Source: Hemerocallis citrina (lineage: Eukaryota; Streptophyta; Magnoliopsida; Asparagales; Asphodelaceae). From it: a stretch of 64,000 bases of DNA. The stretch covers positions 35,781,565-35,845,564 of the forward strand of contig CM030362.1 in NCBI GenBank assembly GCA_017893485.1. The letters run 5' to 3'. This document shows positions 47,701 through 57,511 of this stretch, in pieces. Positions within the stretch are counted from its first letter, which is position 1. Each line of letters begins with the position of its first letter. The translations under genes were made by a program, and so were the position numbers. The notes beneath the pieces were generated by a model. It was not told the origin of the DNA, made no database searches, and was given only the letters and a program-made list of their open reading frames with translations.

Positions 47701-50057
47701 TACTGAATATGATGTGGAAAAAACCCAACAGAAAGATGGTAACTCATTAATAGCTTGTTTAAGAATCTCATCGTATCAGAGGAAGAGTTCAATACTAGTA
47801 CCATAAGCTATGCATCAAATTTTTGCTGTGAAATGAAAGAATTGTACCAACCTGTCTAAGGAATTCATCATGCCAGTTGTCAAGAGTATCAAATGACTTG
47901 AGATAGTTAACATCATAAACGAGAACACAACAATCCGCCCCTCTATAAAATGCAACACCAAGACTTTGAAATCTTTCTTGACCGGCTGTATCCCATATCT
48001 ATAAAAAATATTACGCTTTAGTCTACAAAACATATATACTATCTATAAGAATGGCTAATCTAAATAATGATAGCTAACTTGTAAAGTCACGAGTCTATCA
48101 TCAATTTGAAGCTCTTTGGTAACAAAATCAGCACCAATGGTAGCTTTGTACTGTATACTAAATTTCTTGTGTACATATCTAAATAAAAGGTCAAGAATGC
48201 CAATATGAAATAAACTGAAACCAATTGATTATGACTGATAATGGAGACGGTTAATGGAAAGTTTGCAATATAGAAGATAATCTACAACGCTCAAAATATA
48301 ACTAAAAAATCATTAATAGAAAAATATTCGGTAGTTTTACAGAAAACTAGCCGAGTAATATTGCAACAACAACAACAACAACAACAAAGCCTTTATCCCA
48401 AAAGTATGGGGCCGGCTGCATCAATCATTCCCCTCCACCCAACTCTATCGATGACCACCTCCTTCGTCAAATTAACACTTTTCAAATCTCTAATAATAGC
48501 TTCAACCCAAGTTAGTTTCAATCTACCTCAATCCTCAATCCTTCTTGCTCTGCTAACTATTATCCTATTAATATTGATAACTGTGATTAACCGACTTCAT
48601 TGTATGTGTCCAAGCCACCTAAATCAGTTCTCCCCCATTTTATCTTCAATTGAGGCAACTTCTACATTCTTATGTATGCATCCACTTCTTCTTTTGTATT
48701 TTAGTGTGTACCACTCATCCACCTTACTCAATCTTTGCACGTGTTTCTTGACCACCCAGCAATTTGATCCATAAAGCATCGTTGGGGGTAAAGTTGTCAT
48801 GTAAATTTTTCCTTCACTTTCAAAGGCATCTTCCGATCCTTAATTCTATGTGTAACATTCTACTTGATTTCCCCATCCTAATGAACGATCGTACTGTCAG
48901 AATGAAGAATCAAGAGAATGAGTGAATTCTTGGGAATGTGATTTGGAACCGGGGGGCAGCAGTGAGCAATAAAAGTGTGATGGTGGCAATGGTAAGAAAT
49001 GGTAGGAAGGATGGACAAGATGGGTTTGTTGGTCTTTTTGTAATTTGATTTCCATGGGAATGCAATATTTCCCTACTAGACATGGAGAATGAAAATCTCC
49101 TAAGTGGGAGGGTAGGTGGGGGAATGAATCCCTTATGAATGAATCATTCCATCATCATCAGCGAAACGGGGCAATCCACTACAGAAGTCTCCCTTGCATA
49201 TTATCCTAGACCAACACCCTCCATATACTATATTGCCTATATAATGCGTATAGTGTCATTAGTGTATGATGCTTCTTTTTTTCTTTATTAACTTTATGGA
49301 AGTCAATTTCTCCCCTACTCCAGTCTCTACCAGGAGGCTCAATGGAAATGGATGTTCATATATATCAGCTTAGTCCCTTAATCATTCTTCTATTTTCTCC
49401 TCACTACAGTAACTCCAATTTGTAGCTTAACACATGTATCAAAATATACTAGCGTAATTCCAGTTATTTCTTAACCAGAGTTGAAACTATTCAACTCCAG
49501 GTTACATCCTTAATTATACATCAACATAAAAAGCAAACCAATCATCCCGAATTCTATACCAGAGCATGACCTAAAAGATTATAATTCTAGCATAAGATTT
49601 CGACTACTCCTCATCAGCCTAAAAAAATAGAAAGAAGTTAAAAAACACTAACCTTCAAAATGAATTTAACAACAAAAATTAAACACATTATAATTAAAGA
49701 TTTGTCAATTTATTGCTAAATACTTCAATCAAATCAACAATAGCATTCACTCAAACCCTAACATAGATCCGAACATTACCTGAATAAATTCAAAGATCAA
49801 GAGAATATATCCTAAAACCCTAAATTCAACAATCGTTATTTTAAAAAAAAAGGATACTGATTCATCAGCGAAGTCTTCCCCACTCTGCAACAAATCATCA
49901 CAAATTTCAAGAATTAGGTCAAATTCGACAGCGAAACCCTAGCGATCTCACCGATCATTACAAAAACGAAACCCTGTAAATCGAATTTGGGAAACTTCTC
50001 TCACCCGCTGTCGCCGAGGACGATGACTTTGAGTAGCGTTCGCCTTCGCATCGACAT
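36537..50057 (-). CDS. RABG3: Rab7-type small GTPase, RABG3 subfamily
   Basis: Seven coding exons join in frame to 206 residues: 50005-50057, 49858-49884, 48079-48178, 47852-47998, 38461-38541, 38240-38385 and 36537-36603. All introns are GT-AG. G1 GDSGVGKT (residues 15-22) spans exons 1-2; the effector Thr40 lies in YKATIG; G3 WDTAGQE is at 62-68; G4 NKVD at 125-128; G5 TSAK at 157-160. The C-terminal CAC is a geranylgeranylation signal. The start [18 protein letters not shown] and the region after ERDQDIYFQ match plant RABG3 proteins, closest in memory to RABG3b. They act in late endosome-to-vacuole traffic and autophagy. No lesion is seen. The fourth intron is 9.3 kb because of transposons. 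Expression is probably housekeeping. Confidence 0.95.
36890..37686. mobile_element. Mutator-like foldback MITE in RABG3 intron 6
   Basis: GAATTTTTTG...CAAAAAATTC ends are flanked by the perfect 9-bp duplication AAACTATCA (36881-36889 and 37687-37695), the size expected for Mutator-like elements. The inverted repeats extend far inward: TTTGAAAATATTTGCG recurs inverted on both sides, followed by AGCGACCT-type motifs. Most of the 797 bp could pair as one long hairpin. No transposase is encoded. It lies in the last intron of RABG3, which is otherwise under 1 kb. Confidence 0.88.
39662..39842 (+). repeat. copia 5' LTR
   Basis: 181 bp, starting TGTTATGTTATGACCC and ending AAAATCCTAATA. A CT-rich stretch before the end (GCTCTCTCTCTTTTC) resembles a transcribed leader. 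Confidence 0.9.
39845..39857 (+). other. copia primer binding site
   Basis: TTGGTATCAGAGCC just after the 5' LTR is complementary to the 3' end of initiator tRNA-Met, the usual primer for plant copia elements. Confidence 0.9.
40223..44148 (+). pseudogene. copia gag-pol polyprotein, disabled
   Basis: Domains in order: gag with zinc knuckle [14 protein letters not shown] (40914-40955); protease DTGA (41088-41099); integrase HHCC region and catalytic segments [15 protein letters not shown] and [12 protein letters not shown] (41660-41990); reverse transcriptase with [11 protein letters not shown] and [11 protein letters not shown]; and RNase H with DADFAGD and SSTEAEYMA. Stops occur at 41807-41809, 42125-42127, 43609-43611 and 43624-43626. 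A one-base deletion lies near 43231. The catalytic box reads YVDG (43189-43200) where this family has YVDD, removing one of the metal-binding aspartates. The element therefore cannot move itself. Reading frames otherwise stay open from ATG 40223 to TAG 44146-44148. Confidence 0.92.
44284..44464 (+). repeat. copia 3' LTR
   Basis: 181 bp, the same length as the 5' LTR, ending AAAATCCTAACA. Differences from the 5' copy cluster near the start (GCTCTTAAGACCC against GCCCTTAGGGCCC). Confidence 0.9.
44706..44756. repeat. (TA)n microsatellite
   Basis: About 25 uninterrupted TA dinucleotides lie inside the hAT MITE. Length is likely to vary among individuals. Confidence 0.9.
44788..44850 (+). pseudogene. 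degenerate tRNA-Ala(TGC)-like sequence
   Basis: The stretch begins GGGAATTAGTTCAATGGTAG and continues AGTGCTCGTTTTGCAAATTG. This is close to the D-arm, A box and anticodon arm (loop TTTGCAA, anticodon TGC) of plant tRNA-Ala. The T-arm side is decayed (AAGATTCCAATGAG). The acceptor stem does not pair well, so it is unlikely to be functional. It lies inside the hAT MITE and in a RABG3 intron. Confidence 0.5.
45235..45740 (-). pseudogene. Ty3/gypsy integrase remnant
   Basis: On the minus strand the frame reads [20 protein letters not shown] then VVHIAC, the end of the gypsy integrase zinc-binding region. After a stop comes GCLYTLLLM...[12 protein letters not shown] and, past another stop, a decayed [20 protein letters not shown] resembling the integrase core after its first catalytic Asp. 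The second zinc-binding Cys context has changed to QYHPF. No LTRs or neighbouring reverse transcriptase are recognisable. It is an old fragment within RABG3 intron 4. Confidence 0.65.
45741..47851 (-). other. RABG3 intron 4 sequence without recognised features
   Basis: AT-rich intronic sequence. Open frames such as 46676-46957 and 47112-47327 have no family resemblance. No further transposon end is seen. Confidence 0.5.
48362..48890 (-). mobile_element. RTE-type LINE 3' fragment in RABG3 intron 2
   Basis: On the minus strand the sequence ends in (TTG)n (plus CAACAACAACAACAACAACAA, 48363-48386), preceded by GGGATAAAGGCTTTGTTG. This is the usual 3' end of plant RTE LINEs and the SINEs that borrow it. 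Upstream, broken frames show RTE C-terminal motifs: [18 protein letters not shown], then [25 protein letters not shown] and [10 protein letters not shown]. Several stops interrupt it. Only the last ~170 codons of the element remain. Confidence 0.7.
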
Positions 50058-50520
50058 GGCGGAAGCGGTTGGAGGAGGCAAATGAAAAATTGGGAATTGA
50101 AAGAGGGGGGTGATTTGAAATTGTTGTCGTTTTTTTTCTCGAGGCTTCTTCGGTATTTTTATTTTTCCTTTTGGATTATTGAAGAATGCAGAGGCGCCAG
50201 CAAAGCAAGAGCAAAGCAGGATTTTGAAACAACAACACAAGTACTAAAGAACAGGCGTCACACTTTTGCTTGTTGGTGGGGCCCACCTAAAAGGTGATGC
50301 TCTTTATCATTTGACTCTCGCTTTTCTTTTTCATTTTTCATGGTTCAACCCTTTCACTTGGTTTTTGCAAATTGCAATTTCTTTTGTCTCTTCCTTTATT
50401 TTTAAGAGCATTTGTAGTTCGTTCGCGATTTTGCCAAAATTTTCAAGTTTTGGCAAAACATGTGCTGTAGTTGTTGGCTACATATCCAAAATTGGAGTTT
50501 CGAAGCTACAGTAGTCGGTT
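50058..50520 (-). promoter_or_regulatory. RABG3 5' UTR and promoter region
   Basis: The ~100 bases just upstream of ATG 50057 (minus strand) are C/T-rich (CACCCCCCTCTTTCAATTCC), as in plant 5' leaders. I see no clear TATA box, which is common for constitutively expressed genes. The start at 50057 is chosen because [10 protein letters not shown] matches family N-termini. Confidence 0.4.
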
Positions 50521-50827
50521 ATATTTAGCAGACGAAATGATAATCTATTTCTATTATAAAAGCCACAATAAATCTGTCCATAGGCGATCTCAACCATCAA
50601 TTTCGACAACTCGATCTTAACCATTTATTTAAACAATATCTGAACCGTTAGATCTGACACAGTCATCTTAATCATCCTAATCCCGCATCCATATCCCCCA
50701 ACAATCCCGATCTCTCTCAATTTCTCAAAACCCAAACCCTAATCCCAATTCCACTCCCAATCCCAAATTTATCCAGCCGATCCCCTACAACTCTTCGTCG
50801 ACAACCTCCTCGTTCTCCCTCACGAGC

Positions 50828-50944
50828 CGCGGCCTGGGCCTCGACTCCTCCATGGAGCCCCGCCGTGCTTCTCGCAGACCAGCCGGGAACAGAGAAGACG
50901 GCGATTGCAATGGGATTGGCGAAGTCGCTGTGGTTAGAGCTGGT
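50828..50944 (+). pseudogene. RuvB-like AAA+ helicase fragment with internal deletion
   Basis: RGLGLDSSMEPR (50828-50863) and, one base out of frame, VLLADQPGTEKTAIAMGLAK (50865-50924) then SLWLEL match two parts of RuvB-like proteins (RVB/TIP49). In the intact family these are separated by about 30 residues, which are missing here. The Walker A lysine is kept, but the glycine before it is Glu (DQPGTEKT instead of GQPGTGKT). The upstream part and everything after the P-loop are absent. It is a gene shard, not a gene. Confidence 0.6.
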
Positions 50945-50955
50945 CCTCAAGTATC

Positions 50956-53580
50956 TCGAAAATATCTCCCTCTTCCAGAGCGTTTAATGCTTCAACACTA
51001 CCCTTTCAAGCACCACACGGCACTGGTTCATTTCTCTCTGTGCCTTGCTGTCTTTGTTGTATCCCATGAATCCATGTCTCTCAAGGTATAATTAGGTTAA
51101 TTGTACTAGCCATAGCCCATAGGAGTTAATTATACTATACTTCTGGAGTTTCATACTTTAGTTATCGGGTTTTCCTCCTCTATACAATCTATTAAGTTGG
51201 TCTTCTATTTTAACAACTAATTTACTTGTAAAAAATTGAGTAAGTTCGTTTGCATCATTGTCTAGGTTTAATGCCTTGCTATATTATTACGTGATCAATT
51301 GGATGAATATTATTGATGATTTAAGATTAAGTAAGGCTGATCGTGGTAGAAAAGGTATCTACAATACTTCTCTCCTCCTTTCTTACTAAAATAGCATTAC
51401 CTTAAAATACATGTCTCGGATTTTGTTTCTATTTATCCTTTGGAAATCATTATTGTACGATTTTGCTAAAAGGATACCTCTATGTTATTCTCTTATATTA
51501 GGATTTCTCTGTGAAGGTATAGCCAATAACGTGGACAATTAAGCTTTTGGGAAAGAAAACCATAATGTCACTTCCAAAAAGAACAACAAGGCCATTAAGA
51601 TCACTACTAGCCGAGGTTGAAACTTGAGACCTTAAAAAAGTGTAAGCTATATAATAACTCTGAACCGTCCCGACCAATGATGCTGACACTGCCCATGCTT
51701 TTGACTTGCTGTTTGGGATCAAATTGGCGGGTGGCACGGAAACTTATCCAAGGATTGTGGAAGGTGATGCTACAAACATCGTCATGTGGACAAAAAATCA
51801 TCACTTAATCATACTAGCTTCATCTTCTTGGTGCAGTATATCAAATGTTAAGGCTTAAGAGTAGTTGTAACTTTCCGGCTCTGTATCTTATAGACTAAAT
51901 CACTTTGGTAGTTGGCAAGCTCCCTTCTCAACTAATATAGGAGTTGTTTTAACTAATAGATTCATCCATTCGCAAAAACAAAACAAAAAAGTTAGTTTAG
52001 CAATGAAGAAAATTCACACAAATTTGGGAAAAAGTTTTCTACATGGATGAGATCATGTGGTCAGTCTTAAGTTTTTACACACTATAGTTGTCACTCTAAT
52101 CCTTTGTATTAATCCATAATAACCACAATAAACATGATGTCTTTGACATAAGTAGATTTTTCTAGAATTGCGAGGTGAAACAAATAATTAAATACGAAGG
52201 CATGAAGTGAAATCAATTGCTAGCCTATAATTTTTTGTACATGTTTTATGACTCTTATCAGTTAATTTCTTAGCTCTGTTTCTTAGTCTTCATTAAAGTT
52301 GACTGATTGATAATATAATAAGATTAAAAAAAAAAGTTGCCAATCAATTTATGAAGTTAAAACATGACAAACAAAAAAAAATGTTGCAAACAGATTAGAT
52401 TGGAGAAAATATAGTATCTTAATTAATATGTTGAGTTTTCCTAAGCCCCAGGTTGGAACGGCTCATCTGAAACTGATATAAATTCATGGATGTGGATTGA
52501 AAATGACCCAACAAGTCAACAACTGCATTGCTAATTTATTTCTTCTGCATGAAAAATAAAGTACCTCCATATGCCAATTCTCAGAAGCTATTTGCCAATT
52601 CTCAGAAGCTCTTCGCGAGTAACTAATTGTAGTTTGGAAAAACTTATTTCAAAGCTATAACCCTGATTAGGTTGCAGAGTCATTAGCAGACTGGTGAAAA
52701 CTTTGAAGGGTGTGTCGTGTTACGCTAAGAGCCTGAAGATATCAGTTCTCCATCATTTTCGATCAATCATGACATATGCTAAGAACTGTGCAATGGATTA
52801 ATGGACAACAAATAATCTCAGTGTACATGATGCATATAGTAACTTAGTTTCAAAAAAGAGAAAACCACCTCCATCTGGTTGACGGAACTCATCTTTGATG
52901 GATTCTTTGACACATGATGTGGTGAAATATCTCTATCGGAGTTGTTATAAAAGATTTGAAGGGCATGATTATATCGACAACTATATCTATGTGTTGCATA
53001 TCAAAAGACTATAAAAGACACTCTAATTTATAGCTCAAATGAAAGAGCGTTGTTTTCTTTCACTTTGGAATCTTACCGGTCACTTATTTTGGGGCTTTGC
53101 ACGAAGGACACTTATAGAAGGTTAAATTAGTTTTTTGTGGTTTACTTTGAAGAACCATAATGATTGATGAAATTGCATGGAGAAATCTTATAGAAGGCTG
53201 GCAATTAAAAAGCCATCAGTAATTTGTATTGTTTCTATCTCCTCTATAATAATACACATTTCAAATCATCTTTTCTTCAGAGATGTTCATTTTTTCCCTT
53301 TTTTTGTTTTTATTATTTTCGTATAATTTGAGTGCTAGAAATTTACAAATATTCTCATGTTTTAAATTAAGATATCTATTGTACAAATCTGTGAGCTGTA
53401 ATTTGTATGGATATCTTGAAAATTGCGAATCTGGTCGTATTTTTATTTTAGATATTAGTTCTTCAAGTTTTTAATAAATTGTTGATATGTAAATATATCT
53501 AGAACCTTTTAATTCCAAACAAACACATAATAATATTATGTTGTTGATTATCTTCATTTATGAAATAAAAACTTCATCAT
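50956..53580. other. intergenic sequence without recognised genes
   Basis: AT-rich. Only a short direct repeat (GCCAATTCTCAGAAGCT, near 52575 and 52599) stands out. The open frames at 51498-51808 on both strands overlap each other and show no family resemblance. Confidence 0.5.
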
Positions 53581-53581
53581 T

Positions 53582-53608
53582 TGCACCAAGCTGCGTGCAC
53601 TTGGTGCA
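53582..53608 (+). repeat. Helitron-type hairpin, degenerate terminus
   Basis: TGCACCAAG and CTTGGTGCA form a 9-bp stem. The following bases (TGGTAAATTTTAAGT) align with the terminus at 56217-56233, but the CTAG end is lost. It is probably the end of an older copy of the same Helitron family. Confidence 0.45.
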
Positions 53609-54465
53609 TGGTAAATTTTAAGTAATAAATCAAATATGAGATATAATAGATTAGATTAGATTAAAGAAGATTGAATGATTAAGGGGTTATCAAAAGAGTA
53701 GCATTCTCATAACTATTAAGCATAAGAAGATAGCATTCATATAACTATTTAGCAGTACGAATATAACATATCAGGCCAATGTTTTATTCATTTATTTATT
53801 TTTTAATTGAAATTTCAGCAGTGGGTGGAAAGAAAGGTGATTTGTTTTGCGAACCCTTGTAAGTTACACCATACCATGAGTACATTATTTCTTTAATTCA
53901 TGAAGATGAGATGCAGACATACTTTGATTATTTGATAAATAAATGCCGCACAGTAGGCAGTTGACAAGCTTAATGCATCCCCAACAAAACAGAGGAAGTT
54001 CATAAATCAAATGTTTGTGTATGCATGCTAACCTTTCTTTACACTTCATGAGTTTTTTTCTTGCATCTGATAAATGTGAGTGAAATGACATTCTGTTGCA
54101 ATATGAACCTGTACTAAAATTCTGATAAAATTTTAAACTCTTAATCTTAAAAAAAATACATCATCAGGTAGATTTAAGACGGATATCTAAATTGGAAAAA
54201 TCCTGGAAAAGGTTTACTTACTAACTCTAGATATTTAAACCTTGCAGTACCATCCCGACTTTCTGAAAAGAAAGATTCCGGACAAGAAAAGAAGGAAGCT
54301 TTTAAGGAGATCCAATCTGCAGCAGACAATCTTTTGCTCTCAAAATTTGTAAGTTCTGAAACTTCATTCTTGGAATTAGGAAGGCATGTAAGCTTTGGCT
54401 CCGTTTGTCGATCACTTGATTTGAAATTCGTATTCATATAACCATCTGATATATTCAATTACTCC
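53609..54465. other. spacer downstream of the unidentified minus-strand model
   Basis: The frame at 54174-54458 (minus) has ordinary-looking composition (SSDRQTEPKLTCLPNSKNEV) but starts without ATG just after the stop of the gene model at 54466. It may be its 3' UTR or a further decayed exon. Nothing else is recognised. Confidence 0.35.
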
Positions 54466-55231
54466 TCAGCTCCGCCAGGCAGAATACATCTCCAAATCAA
54501 CATCTTCTTCCCACCAGGTCTCGTTCTGAAATTTCCAAATTTAATAGCATTGAAAAAGAAATGAAGAAAGAAAATAAGACAATTGTGCAGTATTGTACAT
54601 TTATAATTAGCATTCCATTTGTGTCATTATGAGCTGAATGCTCGGGAGTCTGGAGATATCAATTTCTTTGAAGATTATAAAGCACTGAATCATTGTACAT
54701 CTCCGGAAAAACCAAACTTCTTTTTGGAAGCTTAGATATCTTTCAAATCGTAATCAACAACAAAATCATACGCATGCAGAAGCAAAATGTTTGATCGGGA
54801 GAGTTGGAGATTGAATTTGAACCTTGTATCCTCGTCTGAGAAATTCAAGCGAGCTTTCTTGTTCCTCTTGTAGCCCAAGAACCCTCAAAAGTACTTCTTT
54901 TGTCTAGAAACACAAAATGTTGAAGAAGTATGCAGTTACTAGCCAATATAACAAAGTTTTTGTTACAAGCAACGAAAACATAAGAACTAAAAATTTACCT
55001 CCCCCAATATAAAACGACATGCACTCTCTGCAATGCAAGCATAAGAATTATCAGCTTGTTTTAGCATCACCTGCCATGGTCCTGCAGCGGTAAAACATAA
55101 TAAGGGTCGGCCACCTGATATTTTCAAATCAAATTGCCTTCTGTTGTGAGACCCACAATGATTACTCCTCTATCAATTCCTTGCAAGAAAATCAACAATT
55201 GTGGACTATTAAAGTATTGGTTACGAAACAT
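54466..55231 (-). CDS. unidentified small multi-exon gene or remnant
   Basis: Four segments join in frame to 105 residues: 55138-55231, 54999-55081, 54823-54903 and 54466-54525. They start [20 protein letters not shown] and end [19 protein letters not shown]. The last two introns are GT-AG with good pyrimidine tracts, and phases agree throughout. The first intron would use GC-AG and be only 56 bases, shorter than plant introns usually are, so the first exon is doubtful. The middle reads [20 protein letters not shown] and CRFILGE. I do not recognise the family. It lies head-to-head with an RPA-like segment, upstream of a Helitron end, so it may be a captured gene fragment. Confidence 0.4.
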
Positions 55232-55263
55232 TATGGTGTGAAAGAATACAAAAATAGTAAAGG

Positions 55264-55841
55264 CACAGGAAAAATCTCTAAAGTGGCACTAATGGATGAA
55301 GAGGTAGATACGTTAAATATTGTTAAAATATTCATACATGTACATACATAAATAATTATTAATACTTAATTTTCATCTTTTCTAGGGAACTAGAATACTG
55401 GCGATAATGTTTAATGAAGTGGTGGAAGCGTTCCAACATATGCTTGAGGAGCATAAAACTTACTTAATTTCTAATGGAGTACTAAAAAATGTTGACAAAA
55501 GATAAAACCCAATGCACGAAGCAAGGTGCATCATTGGTTGTTCTGCAAAAGACCTGGAAGATATTAAAAATAAGGTATAATATGTTATTCTCATGGTGTT
55601 ACAATAAATTAAGAGCTAATTTCTTAATTCTTTTTATATGCAGGAAAAAAATGTTGAAGAATTTGATAGACGGGCCAAGAAGTACATTGGAGATGAGTAT
55701 ACGTTTTTGGTCAAATCACAAGATGTCCAATATGGAAGAACAACTACGAGAATATTGATAGGATATAAAATTAAAAAGGATGAACAAGAAAGTACAAGCA
55801 ATTTTAACCTCAAGAAAGTTAAAGTCGAAAATGATGATTGA
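55264..55841 (+). pseudogene. RPA70-like OB-fold segments, Helitron-associated
   Basis: Pieces: 55264-55304 (KISKVALMDEE, GT donor), 55386-55505 (GTRILAIMFNEVVEAFQHML, then EEHKTYLISNG, TAA), 55518-55573 (EARCIIGCSAKDLEDIKNK, GT donor) and 55644-55841 (EKNVEEFDRRAKKYIGDEYT, then FLVKSQDVQYGRTTTRILIG, TGA). The first pair matches the first DNA-binding OB fold of replication protein A 70-kDa subunit. The second matches its C-terminal domain. The middle fold is missing, and a stop and frame change separate the halves. Plant Helitrons commonly carry RPA-like genes, and a Helitron 3' end lies 350 bases downstream. No RepHel helicase is visible. It is a remnant. Confidence 0.65.
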
Positions 55842-56187
55842 TCTTATGAAAAATATGATAATATCAGATTAGGATTTACTAATTTGTTTTTTTAAATAAC
55901 TTTTTTTAATTATGTTTTTTATGAAACTATTACGCATATATCTGTCTTTTACATCGTTCGAATTTTGATCCATTTTTGCTTTGTTTTGATTGAAATTCTG
56001 CTTGAAATGATTAAACTTGGGTTCTCGATAATTGCTTCAAATTTTATTTCGATGAGCTTGTTGTTGTTGGAGTAATTTTGAAATCCATTGTTAGCTTTTT
56101 AGGATGATTGACTTCGTCGAATTTGTAGTTTGAAGAATATAGATGTGTTAAATGGAAGTATGTTTAGATAAAATTTTCACAATTTAT
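55842..56187. other. probable Helitron 3' flank sequence
   Basis: AT-rich, no open frame of interest. It lies between the RPA-like remnant and the terminal hairpin and is presumably part of the same element. Confidence 0.4.
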
Positions 56188-56232
56188 GTGCACCAAGTCA
56201 CGTGCACTTGGTGCACGGTAAATTCCAACTAG
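56188..56232 (+). mobile_element. Helitron 3' terminus with 11-bp hairpin
   Basis: GTGCACCAAGT (56188-56198) and ACTTGGTGCAC (56206-56216) form a perfect 11-bp stem with a 7-base loop. Twelve bases later comes CTAG (56229-56232), followed by T. Stem, spacing and CTRR end are the defining Helitron 3' structure. The 5' TC end of this element was not located. Confidence 0.75.
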
Positions 56233-57307
56233 TTGCCAAAATATAGCAAACGAAAAATGATTTTTCGTAGAAGAGATAGGACGAAATATTATTTTTCGTC
56301 GGAGACATTTTTTTTTTACGTGTACTCATCGGACGAGGAATTATTTCCTGTCCCTTTAATTTCTATTTTTTAAAATTTTTTTTAACGATCGGACGGAATT
56401 TTCCGTCCATTCCATTTTAAAAAAACAAAAGCACCTCAAACGAAAGTTCATATCCCGTCCTAGGATCTAGCTAAGTTTTTTTTTAATTTTATGAGTTTAA
56501 ATGTCATTATCACAGGCTTTAATTAATTTTTTTTTTTAAACGTCGGACAGAAAATAATTAGCTAATAACAACAACTACTGACCAAAGTTTTTTTTGTTAT
56601 TTACTATTTGCCTAATACCTAAAATTTAACTTCAACGACTACAGATACTATAAGAAGTTTCATCTACTTTAAGAATTTGGCTTACGGTTGTCAAAATCAC
56701 TCCACATTAACTGTTGAGGGGATTTGTAGAATTTTGTGAAGTTATATGGAGGATTTAGTCTATAAGCATGAAAAAGAGGTTGTTCAATTTGTGGATCTAG
56801 TATCTGTGAAATAGGAAGAATCTCGAAAAAATTGAAATTGAATTTCCTAACATGAAGAACAAAGGAGCCAAGACTCGACCCGACAGTGGTGGAACTGCTT
56901 GTACAAAGCCTAATTTATGGTTGGACAAATTCGAGTTGTGGGTTCGAGCACATCTATCTAGATATTAGTTTTACTTAAGATGTATATAGCATTTCCTATT
57001 CTGTTATCTGACATATTCAAATTCAAGGGAGATCTTCTTTTAAATAATTCCCATACATAAGGAAAGAGAAAGCTTTTAAATATTCCGTTTTATCCCATCA
57101 TCATCTATTTTAGAAGATCATCATTGTTATTGTTTCTACAAGGGGAGCAGGGAATCAGGTTTAACCTCAAAGGTAATCTTATGTGTTTCCATGCTTGTTA
57201 TTTGTAATTATTGGATCGTCCATAAATAGCTCATGATATGAGGACAACTATTGTACATGAGAAAATTTTCATCCTACAAATATTAGGCTTCTTTCCTCTT
57301 ATATTGA
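56233..57307. other. intergenic sequence without recognised genes
   Basis: AT-rich, with short runs of GACGGAAT/CGTCGGA-type motifs at 56290-56420 that may belong to an old DNA transposon. No ends or frames could be supported. Confidence 0.45.
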
Positions 57308-57490
57308 CTAGTAATTTACATGTGCGGTGCACGTTTTAATAATTTCAAAAAATAAAAATAAAACTCTGACGTAGGGAGGATTTGAACGGAAAACCTCCTT
57401 TATATTAGTTATGTGCATACGTTGCACATGTTGGTAGAATGACAAAATGACAAATGATACTAAGGCCTTCTCCCAATATAATATTAGAGA
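57308..57490 (-). mobile_element. short Helitron (183 bp)
   Basis: A|CTAG|T at 57307-57312, then TTTACATGTGCGGTGCACG; the other end is AATATAATATTAGAGA at 57490, with T next. It is collinear with 12834-13094, including the GACGTAG..GAGGATTTGAAC segment. A LINE begins within about 20 bases of its 5' end. Confidence 0.65.
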
Positions 57491-57511
57491 TTTTTTCAAC
57501 TAGTTGAAGTA

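Noticed and set aside
48361..48774. Open frame beginning with poly-Gln
   Set aside because: It is the antisense of an RTE LINE 3' end; the Gln run is the CAA repeat.
55201..55231. N-terminal MFRNQY resembling proteasome alpha-type subunits
   Set aside because: Only six residues agree. The conserved alpha-subunit segment that should follow is absent.
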